This document shows, piece by piece, positions 1 through 4,730 of a stretch of 5,030 bases of DNA. The stretch is from assembly GCA_934359755.1 (NCBI GenBank), contig CAKRLV010000059.1:1-5030 (forward strand), read 5' to 3'. Below the pieces are notes generated by a model. That model did not search any database, was not told the origin of the DNA, and was given only the letters and a program-made list of their open reading frames with translations. The DNA comes from an uncultured Agathobacter sp. (GTDB taxonomy: Bacteria > Bacillota > Clostridia > Lachnospirales > Lachnospiraceae). Both the position numbers and the translations under genes were made by a program. Within the stretch, counting starts at the first letter, position 1. Each line of letters starts with the position of its first letter.

Positions 1-319
1 ACACAGATGTACGCGGTTTTAAACTATCATTCAGCCAAAAAAACGGCCGTTTAGCCAAAATTCCTGTTTACATTATTTGAATGCTTTGCACCTGTGGACT
101 GTAAATGCTTTGCACTTGAACATTTTGATGGTCGGCATAACATGTACGATAGTTCTCCCTTGTTTCCTCGTCTTTTTACATGCATTTTACAATAGTGTGA
201 TTTTTGATTTTACAAAGGCATATTATATTAAAATTGCAAAAAGAAAATTGATGTGACCTGCAAAAGAAAAGGATATAGCAGGTATTTATATTTTTAGAAA
301 ATGAAGGGAGAATGATACT
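1..319. other. Gene-free left flank with repeats
   Basis: I see no convincing coding region here. It holds a perfect 12-bp palindrome AAACGGCCGTTT at 41-52 flanked by direct copies of AGCCAAAA (33-40 and 53-60), a 24-bp-period duplication of AATGCTTTGCAC (80-91 and 104-115), and a diverged copy of the repeat that recurs near 4614. The last ~130 bases are very AT-rich and should contain the promoter for the gene at 320, but I found no -35/-10 pair with good spacing: the TATTAT/TATATT boxes at 221-229 lack a well-placed -35 box. Confidence 0.6.
104..182 (+). repeat. Diverged copy 1 of the TGCTTTGCAC/GTCGG repeat
   Basis: Positions 104-150 match 4614-4660 in the same orientation at 43 of 47 positions by eye, and similarity continues more weakly to about 170. 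This copy keeps GTCGGcatAACATGTA (131-146) and a distal TACATG (177-182), so a 6-bp CATGTA/TACATG inverted repeat survives. It lacks the outer right arm AGTGCAAAGCA and the CCGAC present in the other copy, so it looks degenerate or truncated. A further copy of its first 12 bases lies 24 bp upstream (80-91). Confidence 0.75.
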
Positions 320-526
320 ATGAAAAAACTATGGGATGTAACAAAACAAGTAAATCTGTTTCTGGTTCTTAATACAATTGTGTGGGCTGTAATAGGTTTT
401 GCAGTATGGTGTATTGTAAGACTTGTGGTTTTAGATAGCATTCAATGGGCAATCTGTTTTATGTGTTATCCTGCATTTTTCATTGGAATCGTAGGAGGTA
501 TAATATTTTTATGGAATCAAAATTAG
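320..526 (+). CDS. Small two-helix membrane protein, function unknown
   Basis: I do not recognise a family. The 68-residue product starts MKKLWD and contains two strongly hydrophobic stretches, about residues 11-37 and 40-65, separated by a short polar turn with Asp39; it ends WNQN. This predicts a two-pass inner membrane protein with almost no soluble domain. The first segment follows a short basic N-terminus and there is no signal-peptidase site I would trust. The start is supported by AAGGGAG at 304-310, nine bases before the ATG. The stop codon lies inside the next gene (16-bp overlap, 511-526), so the two are almost certainly cotranscribed and probably translationally coupled. Such an overlap suggests a functional link with the alarmone synthetase, for example membrane tethering or neutralisation, but that is inference. 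Confidence is high that it is a gene, low for any role. Confidence 0.75.
   Translation: MKKLWDVTKQVNLFLVLNTIVWAVIGFAVWCIVRLVVLDSIQWAICFMCYPAFFIGIVGGIIFLWNQN
493..498 (+). promoter_or_regulatory. Ribosome binding site for the alarmone synthetase, inside the upstream gene
   Basis: AGGAGG ends 12 bases before ATG 511 and lies within the coding sequence of the small membrane protein. It decides the synthetase start at 511 rather than 445. Its position implies that ribosomes translating the first gene pass over it, consistent with coupled translation. Confidence 0.65.
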
Positions 527-1107
527 AAAAGCAGATTGGACTTTTTTGGAACTATGAGCGACGAAAGAAGTATGAGGGTGCAATGAGCAGTGTCATAAAT
601 GCTATGGAACAATACGATGCTGAGTATTACAAGAAAAATAAAAGCCATATCATACGTTTTATAGAAAAGCGCCTGAAAACTCCTGAAAGTATCTATGGCA
701 AAATTGTCAGAAAAAAGAAACATACCACGTTTGAGACAATAGAGGATGATATCAATGACCTGGCGGGGGTAAGAATAATCTGTTTTGATATTGCACAGAT
801 ATACAAGATTGCAAATGCAATAGGCAAACATGACGAGTTTAAGGTAAAAAAAGTTAAAGATTATGTGAGAAAACCTAAAGACAATGGATACCAGAGCTAT
901 CACATTCAAATGCAGGTAAATGGTGTGAAGGTGGAGGTTCAGGTTCGCACAATTCTCATGGATGCATGGTCTTCGCTTGACAGTATATTGGTTTATAAGA
1001 AAAATGAGAAAATATCTCGAGAGGTCAAAGATAATATAGAAAGATATGCGAAGTGGAGCAGACGGATGGATAAGATGGTTCATCAAATGATGAAGACTTC
1101 GCGATAA
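511..1107 (+). CDS. Small alarmone synthetase, (p)ppGpp synthetase (RelA/SpoT domain)
   Basis: The protein should transfer pyrophosphate from ATP to GDP/GTP (or a related acceptor), making alarmones in the cytoplasm. It is 198 residues and consists of one RelA/SpoT synthetase domain, without HD hydrolase, TGS or ACT domains, close to the ~210 residues of RelQ/YjbM-type enzymes. Family motifs appear in order: RLKTPESIYGK (54-64, ATP binding), DLAGVRII (83-90, with the metal-binding Asp83), KDYVRKPKDNGYQSYH (116-131, the G-loop with Tyr127), and VEVQVRT (141-147, with the catalytic Glu142). The following motif reads WSSLDSILVYK (153-163), where the family usually has Glu-His in place of Asp157-Ser158. 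I chose ATG 511 because AGGAGG at 493-498 precedes it, although the 12-base spacing is long; the frame is open further up to an ATG at 445, which has no ribosome binding site. It overlaps the membrane protein gene upstream. A toxic tRNA-modifying relative (toxSAS) is possible and cannot be excluded by eye. Confidence 0.88.
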   Translation: MESKLEKQIGLFWNYERRKKYEGAMSSVINAMEQYDAEYYKKNKSHIIRFIEKRLKTPESIYGKIVRKKKHTTFETIEDDINDLAGVRIICFDIAQIYKIANAIGKHDEFKVKKVKDYVRKPKDNGYQSYHIQMQVNGVKVEVQVRTILMDAWSSLDSILVYKKNEKISREVKDNIERYAKWSRRMDKMVHQMMKTSR

Positions 1108-1112
1108 CAAAT

Positions 1113-1187
1113 AAAACAACCACCTTAGTATGATGGGTTACAGTCAAGTTGACGAGTATATCGAATCAATATTAAGGTGGTTGTTTT
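1113..1187. terminator. Bidirectional hairpin terminator between convergent units
   Basis: Arms 1113-1131 and 1169-1187 pair over 19 bp with a single G-T (wobble) position. The core is ACAACCACCTTA against TAAGGTGGTTGT. A T-run (1184-1188) follows on the plus strand, and the A-run at 1113-1116 provides the U-tract on the minus strand. It lies six bases after the synthetase stop and 45 bases after the pdxT stop, so it can end both transcripts. The 37-nt apical part (1132-1168) is unusually long and contains smaller pairings, GTCAA/TTGAC (1143-1153) and CGA/TCG (1153-1163). Confidence 0.88.
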
Positions 1188-1231
1188 TATACTATGATGT
1201 ATTATTTTATTTTTGAGTAGACATCTATCAT

Positions 1232-1900
1232 CTATCTCTTTATAAGTGATAGAAAATACTCATGTATTCGTGTATCTTCTCCTAATTCAGGATGGAATGC
1301 AAGTCCAATCTGATTCTGGTACTGTGCCGCTACGATACGTCCATCCATTTCGGCAAGTACATGCACATCAGATGATGAAGCATTTTGCGTGTCTGTTGCG
1401 CCATTAGATGTTGATGTGATTTGTGTATCAGCTGGAACATCCGAAATATCTATTTTATTTATAGATTTAATGTATGGTGCTCTGATAAACGTCATCTCAC
1501 ATTCAAATGAATTGTTCTCTGAGATATGAAAAGCTGCACTTTTTTCAAAACTTCCAAGCTGTCTGCCATAAGCATTGCGCTCAACTGTGACAGGAAGTGT
1601 GCCAAAATATACGTTTGAATCGTTGCTTATTTTCTCAGCAAGCAGGATAAGACCAGCGCAGGTGGCAAGTACAGGAAGTCCGTTTTCAATTTTTTCTTTA
1701 ATAGAATCGAACATATCAAGTTCGCGGAGGAGCTTACCTTGTACAGTACTTTCGCCACCTGGCAGAACAAGGCCATCAATATCACATATATCAGATTTCT
1801 GTCGAAGTTCTACGCAGTCACATCCAAGCGATTCAAGCATCTTACGATGTTCAATAAATGCACCTTGTACGGCAAGAATGCCAATCTTTGGTCCTTTCAT
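1232..1900 (-). CDS. pdxT: PLP synthase glutaminase subunit PdxT
   Basis: PdxT hydrolyses glutamine and channels ammonia to PdxS in the cytoplasmic PLP synthase complex (up to 12 PdxT on a PdxS dodecamer). The 222-residue protein shows the class I glutaminase hallmarks of the family: IGILAVQGAF at the N-terminus (6-15), LPGGEST (46-52) at the oxyanion region, nucleophile Cys81 in TCAGLILLA, VERNAYGRQLGSFE (106-119), FIRAP (138-142), and the His203/Glu205 pair in FHPEL that completes the triad. It is about 25 residues longer than the usual ~196. The excess is a Thr/Ser/Asn/Ala/Asp-rich stretch at 155-178, between FIRAP and VLAEMDGRIVA. The ATG directly abuts the pdxS stop codon (TAA-ATG), and GAGG about eight bases upstream, within the end of pdxS, serves as ribosome binding site. 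It should be cotranscribed with pdxS and ended by the hairpin at 1113-1187. Confidence 0.96.
   Translation of the reverse strand: MKGPKIGILAVQGAFIEHRKMLESLGCDCVELRQKSDICDIDGLVLPGGESTVQGKLLRELDMFDSIKEKIENGLPVLATCAGLILLAEKISNDSNVYFGTLPVTVERNAYGRQLGSFEKSAAFHISENNSFECEMTFIRAPYIKSINKIDISDVPADTQITSTSNGATDTQNASSSDVHVLAEMDGRIVAAQYQNQIGLAFHPELGEDTRIHEYFLSLIKR
1367..1438 (-). other. Low-complexity insertion coding region within pdxT
   Basis: These bases encode residues 155-178 of PdxT, rich in Thr, Ser, Asn, Ala and Asp. They replace what is a short turn between two strands in typical PdxT proteins. The reading frame is intact, and the catalytic His/Glu lie downstream, so the insertion should form an exposed flexible loop rather than destroy activity. 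Confidence 0.65.
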
Positions 1901-2785
1901 TTACTTACCTCTTTCTTCCATGATAATTTTAATTTCGCTCTCGTTAATTCCAACCATAGCCTCGCCAAGATCTTCAGAAAGTTCAGCGATAAGCTTTGAA
2001 TCAGTATAATTTGTAACTGCTTTTACAATTGCAGCAGCTCTCTTAGCAGGATCGCCAGACTTAAAGATTCCTGATCCAACAAATACACCTTCAGCACCAA
2101 GCTGCATCATAAGTGCTGCATCAGCAGGTGTTGCAACACCGCCAGCAGCGAAGTTTACTACTGGAAGCTTGCCATTGTCATGTACGAACTGTACAAGTTC
2201 AAATGGAACCTGAAGATTCTTAGCTGCCTCAAAAAGTTCATCTTCACGCATAGATGTAAGTTTTGCGATTTCAGAATTCATTTTTCTCATATGCCTTACA
2301 GCCTGTACAATGTCACCTGTTCCAGGCTCACCCTTTGTACGAATCATAGATGCACCTTCGTTGATACGGCGAAGTGCTTCGCCAAGATCTCTTGCACCAC
2401 AAACAAATGGTACTTTGAAATCACGCTTGTTAATGTGGTAAACATCATCGGCCGGTGAAAGAACTTCTGACTCATCGATATAATCAATCTCGATTGCCTC
2501 AAGAATCTGTGCCTCCACGAAATGACCGATACGACACTTAGCCATTACCGGAATACTTACTGCATCCTGAATTCCTTTAATCATCTTAGGGTCGCTCATT
2601 CTTGAGACACCGCCAGCAGCACGGATGTCTGCAGGGATTCTCTCAAGCGCCATAACTGCACATGCGCCAGCAGCTTCTGCAATTTTAGCCTGCTCAGGTG
2701 TGGTTACGTCCATGATTACGCCACCTTTTAGCATCTGTGCAAGACCTTTGTTTAATTCATATTGTTTGTTATCTGTGTTTGCCAT
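1901..2785 (-). CDS. pdxS: PLP synthase synthase subunit PdxS
   Basis: PdxS makes pyridoxal 5'-phosphate from a pentose phosphate (ribose or ribulose 5-phosphate), glyceraldehyde 3-phosphate and ammonia supplied by PdxT, in the DXP-independent vitamin B6 pathway. The 294-residue length is standard and the whole sequence matches this highly conserved TIM-barrel family. Visible active-site elements are Asp26 in GGVIMDV, the first Schiff-base lysine Lys83 in PVMAKCRIGHF, the second lysine Lys151 in RTKGEPGTGD, and the phosphate-binding glycine loops NFAAGGVATPADAA and FVGSGIFKSG. Residue numbers run two above those of the Bacillus subtilis enzyme. The start is set by AAGGAG (2794-2799, minus strand), eight bases from the ATG. 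It is the first gene of the pdxST operon, divergent from pdxR and preceded by a structured palindromic element. Confidence 0.98.
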   Translation of the reverse strand: MANTDNKQYELNKGLAQMLKGGVIMDVTTPEQAKIAEAAGACAVMALERIPADIRAAGGVSRMSDPKMIKGIQDAVSIPVMAKCRIGHFVEAQILEAIEIDYIDESEVLSPADDVYHINKRDFKVPFVCGARDLGEALRRINEGASMIRTKGEPGTGDIVQAVRHMRKMNSEIAKLTSMREDELFEAAKNLQVPFELVQFVHDNGKLPVVNFAAGGVATPADAALMMQLGAEGVFVGSGIFKSGDPAKRAAAIVKAVTNYTDSKLIAELSEDLGEAMVGINESEIKIIMEERGK

Positions 2786-2816
2786 TTTAAATACTCCTTT
2801 TTATTTTAAATTGAAA

Positions 2817-2925
2817 GTAACTGTTCAGCCCCCCATCCTCTGCCATTCGCATTTCCGCACTTAACAGTGCTTTCTCGCCCCTTACGGGACTAAAAATGCT
2901 CATATAGAGGGAGCTGAATAGTTAC
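2817..2925. repeat. Multibranched palindromic element ahead of pdxS (leader RNA or MITE-like)
   Basis: The outer arms GTAACTGTTCAGC (2817-2829) and GCTGAATAGTTAC (2913-2925) pair over 13 positions: 12 Watson-Crick plus G-T on the plus strand, A-C on the minus. Nested inside are CCTCT/AGAGG (2837-2841 with 2906-2910) and GCATTT/AAATGC (2849-2854 with 2894-2899), which close a junction of two hairpins. These are GCACT-taac-AGTGC (2857-2870) and a hairpin at 2877-2890 that on the minus strand reads GUCCC-GUAA-GGGGC with a GNRA-type loop. Each strand has one mismatch repaired as a wobble on the other, so the strand is undecided. It ends 31 bases before the pdxS ATG, so a transcript starting further upstream would carry it as a 5' leader. 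A small dispersed palindromic (MITE-like) element is the main alternative; no target-site duplication is visible. Confidence 0.7.
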
Positions 2926-2951
2926 CTTAAGAGAAAAATAAATAACATAGT

Positions 2952-2973
2952 GTTGTTATTTCATGGTTGTTAT
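2952..2973 (+). promoter_or_regulatory. Candidate PdxR operator: direct repeat GTTGTTAT
   Basis: GTTGTTAT occurs at 2952-2959 and again at 2966-2973, 14 bases start to start, and the second copy covers the pdxR -35 box. An inverted repeat ATAACATA/TATGTTAT (2942-2949, 2971-2978) overlaps the same stretch. MocR-family regulators are known to bind direct repeats between divergent promoters, so this is the best operator candidate. The assignment is inferred from position and symmetry only. Confidence 0.4.
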
Positions 2974-2995
2974 GTTATAGGAAAACTGGTATTAT
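2967..2995 (+). promoter_or_regulatory. Predicted pdxR promoter
   Basis: A -35 box TTGTTA (2967-2972), a 17-base spacer and a -10 box TATTAT (2990-2995) preceded by TGG (extended -10) face pdxR. Transcription would start near 3002, giving a leader of about 190 bases that contains the palindrome at 3024-3039. The direct repeat covering the -35 box would suit autorepression. Confidence 0.55.
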
Positions 2996-3023
2996 TAAAA
3001 TAATCAATATGGATTAAATTTGA

Positions 3024-3039
3024 ATGCCAGATTTGGCAT
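3024..3039. promoter_or_regulatory. Perfect 6-4-6 palindrome, possible operator
   Basis: ATGCCA-gatt-TGGCAT is a perfect inverted repeat, 22-38 bases downstream of the predicted pdxR start site. It is too short and lacks a T-run for a terminator. It could bind a dimeric regulator or form a small leader hairpin. Confidence 0.35.
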
Positions 3040-3191
3040 AAAATAAAAAAAGATATACATGCAGAATGTGGCTGATAAGCTAGATTGCAGATAAACATAT
3101 GACCATTATGGTTAAAAATATATAAGACCAGTTGCAGTTGTCTGGAGCTACATTTTTTGCCACGATTAGAATTTTAAAGGAATTTATACAC

Positions 3192-4586
3192 ATGCTTACA
3201 TACGATTTATCAAATGTTGAAGGACCTCTCTACAAAAAATTATATGATTTTATCAAGGCGGACATTATGTCAGGGGCTCTTAAATCTAATGAAAAGATGC
3301 CGTCAAAGCGTTCACTTGCAAAGAATCTTGGGGTCAGCACGATAACAGTGGAGAACGCATATGACCAGCTGATTGGCGAGGGATATATGTATGCGATTAC
3401 AAAAAAAGGATATTATATTGCTGATATTTCCGATATACGGATAGTGCAGGCGCCTGTTAGCAGAAAACTTGATATAAAGCTTCCGAAGCGCGCAGACGAG
3501 AATGTATTTGATTTTTCATCAAACAGGACAGAGGCGGATAATTTTCCTTTTTCAATATGGGCAAAGCTCATGCGTGAAACTATATCCATGCACGAAAAAG
3601 AGATAATGGTAGTATCGCCATGCGGGGGAATCTGGGAGCTGCGAGAAGCAATCGCAAAGCATCTTTCATCATTTCGAGGAATGGTAGTGGATCCAGATCA
3701 GATAATAGTAGGAGCCGGAACGGAGTATTTGTATGGACTTATCATCAAGCTTCTTGGAAAAGACAGCATATATTGTGTAGAAGATCCGGGATATCGCAAG
3801 ATAAGCCAGATATATGCAAGCAATGATGTAAAATGCGTGCCAGTAAAGCTAGATGAAAGCGGAATAAATATCGAGGAAATTCAAAAATCCGATGCGCAGA
3901 TAGTTCACATCAGCCCGACACATCATTTCCCGACGGGAATTACTATGCCGATAAATAGACGGTATGAATTGCTTGCGTGGGCGAACGAACGCGACGATCG
4001 TTATATAATAGAGGATGATTATGACAGTGAATTTCGCTTAAACGGCAAGCCGATATCACCATTACTCAGTATAGATGCCTGCGAAAAAGTAATATATATT
4101 AATACATTTTCAAAGTCGCTCACATCTACCATCCGAATAAGTTACATGGTATTGCCAGAACATCTTGCCAACGAGTTCTACAGGAGATTGTCTTTTTATT
4201 CATGTACAGTCTCTACTTTTGAGCAGTATACGCTTGCACAGTTCATAAGCCGTGGTTATTTTGAAAAGCATATAAACAGAATGCGTCTTCACTATGGAAG
4301 AAAGCGCCAGCGTGTTCTAAGAATAATAAGGGATAGTCTGCCAAAGGATAAATGCAGGGTAATTGAAAATGATTCAGGACTTCACTTTCTGCTGGAATTA
4401 AATACACAGCTTTCGGACCGAAAAGTAGAACAGCTTCTAGAAGAAAAGGGAATAAAAATTTCAGCGATTACGGATTTTAATCTTGGAAGTGAGGAAGAGA
4501 ATAAACATCAGTTTATTGTGAATTATTCTAGTATAGATGAAAACCGCCTGGGGGAGGTGCTTTTGGTTATTGGAGCTATATTGTAA
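3192..4586 (+). CDS. pdxR: MocR-family PLP-sensing regulator PdxR
   Basis: A 464-residue DNA-binding regulator expected to control pdxST in response to PLP. Residues 11-77 form a GntR-type winged helix (LYKKLYDFIKADIMSG, then LAKNLGVSTITVENAYDQL and a wing ending KKGYYIAD). A linker follows to about 104, then a fold-type I aminotransferase-like domain to the end. PLP-site residues are visible: Tyr201 in EDPGYRK, SPTHHFPTG (241-249), Asp275 and Tyr277 in EDDYDSEF, Schiff-base Lys308 in TFSKSL, and Arg315 for the phosphate. The Tyr-Asp-Lys spacing equals that of GabR from memory. I chose ATG 3192, preceded by AAAGGA at 3176-3181; a TTG at 3132 in the same frame would add 20 residues but has no ribosome binding site. 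The name rests on divergence from pdxST. In other Gram-positives PdxR activates pdxST and represses itself. No enzymatic role is implied. Confidence 0.9.
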   Translation: MLTYDLSNVEGPLYKKLYDFIKADIMSGALKSNEKMPSKRSLAKNLGVSTITVENAYDQLIGEGYMYAITKKGYYIADISDIRIVQAPVSRKLDIKLPKRADENVFDFSSNRTEADNFPFSIWAKLMRETISMHEKEIMVVSPCGGIWELREAIAKHLSSFRGMVVDPDQIIVGAGTEYLYGLIIKLLGKDSIYCVEDPGYRKISQIYASNDVKCVPVKLDESGINIEEIQKSDAQIVHISPTHHFPTGITMPINRRYELLAWANERDDRYIIEDDYDSEFRLNGKPISPLLSIDACEKVIYINTFSKSLTSTIRISYMVLPEHLANEFYRRLSFYSCTVSTFEQYTLAQFISRGYFEKHINRMRLHYGRKRQRVLRIIRDSLPKDKCRVIENDSGLHFLLELNTQLSDRKVEQLLEEKGIKISAITDFNLGSEEENKHQFIVNYSSIDENRLGEVLLVIGAIL

Positions 4587-4615
4587 ATCCTGTAAATATT
4601 TATAGACGTGGTGAA

Positions 4616-4727
4616 TGCTTTGCACTTGAACATCTTGGAGGTCGGCATAGCATGTACGATATTCCTCATTTGTTTTCTTCGGAACACATACATGCTCTCC
4701 GACAGTTAAGTTGTGGAGTGCAAAGCA
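4616..4727. repeat. Imperfect palindromic element, copy 2 (MITE- or REP-like)
   Basis: Outer arms TGCTTTGCACT (4616-4626) and AGTGCAAAGCA (4717-4727) are perfect inverted repeats. Inside, GTCGGcatAGCATGTA (4641-4656) pairs with TACATGCTctCCGAC (4689-4703), 13 bp with a small internal loop, and TTCC/GGAA (4662-4665, 4681-4684) continues inward. The element fills most of the gap between pdxR and the convergent Rpn-type gene, ending three bases before that gene's stop codon. Its left part matches 104-150 near the other end of the window. It may act as a folded transcript end for both genes, but there is no good T-run, so I call it a dispersed repeat rather than a terminator. Confidence 0.7.
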
Positions 4728-4730
4728 GTT

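Larger units (their letters stand above)
2786..3191. promoter_or_regulatory. Divergent pdxS / pdxR control region
   Basis: This 406-bp region separates pdxS (minus) from pdxR (plus). From left to right it holds the pdxS ribosome binding site (2794-2799), a 109-bp multibranched palindrome (2817-2925), a direct repeat and inverted repeat over the pdxR -35 box (2942-2978), the pdxR promoter, a perfect palindrome (3024-3039), a short symmetric ACCATtATGGT (3102-3112), and the pdxR ribosome binding site AAAGGA (3176-3181). I found no strong sigma-70-type promoter facing pdxS. TATAAC on the minus strand near 2978 has no -35 box at good spacing, which would fit activator-dependent transcription. Confidence 0.75.

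Noticed and set aside
16..32. GTTTTAaaCTATCATTC resembling the 3' end of the Rpn-type gene (GTTTTAgtCTATCATTC near 4728)
   Set aside because: It lies on the opposite side of its repeat copy compared with the right-hand arrangement, and the frame around it does not resemble the Rpn tail, so it may be chance.
52..144. Short minus-strand peptide frame starting MLCRP, similar in both repeat copies (also at 4604-4654)
   Set aside because: The similarity follows from the DNA repeat itself; the frames have different ends, low complexity and no ribosome binding site.
256..296. ACCTGC/GCAGGT inverted repeat (256-261, 278-283) followed by a T-rich stretch, as a possible attenuator before the membrane gene
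   Set aside because: A 6-bp stem with a 16-base loop is too weak to call, and the following T-rich run is interrupted.
445..510. Upstream start for the alarmone synthetase at ATG 445
   Set aside because: No ribosome binding site precedes it, while 511 has AGGAGG upstream; the extra 22 residues read through the membrane gene in another frame.
523..1119. A 198-codon open frame on the minus strand opposite the alarmone synthetase
   Set aside because: It mirrors the synthetase gene, has no recognisable domain, and the plus-strand product matches a known family end to end.
1575..2009. Open frames on the plus strand across pdxT and pdxS (also near 1739, 2180 and 2625)
   Set aside because: They lie antisense to highly conserved PdxT/PdxS coding sequence and have no family resemblance or good ribosome binding site.
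3132..3191. TTG start 20 codons upstream for pdxR
   Set aside because: There is no purine-rich ribosome binding site before it, and the winged-helix domain begins normally from ATG 3192.
3620..3826. 68-codon frame inside pdxR
   Set aside because: It is an out-of-frame open stretch within the conserved aminotransferase-like domain with no supporting features.
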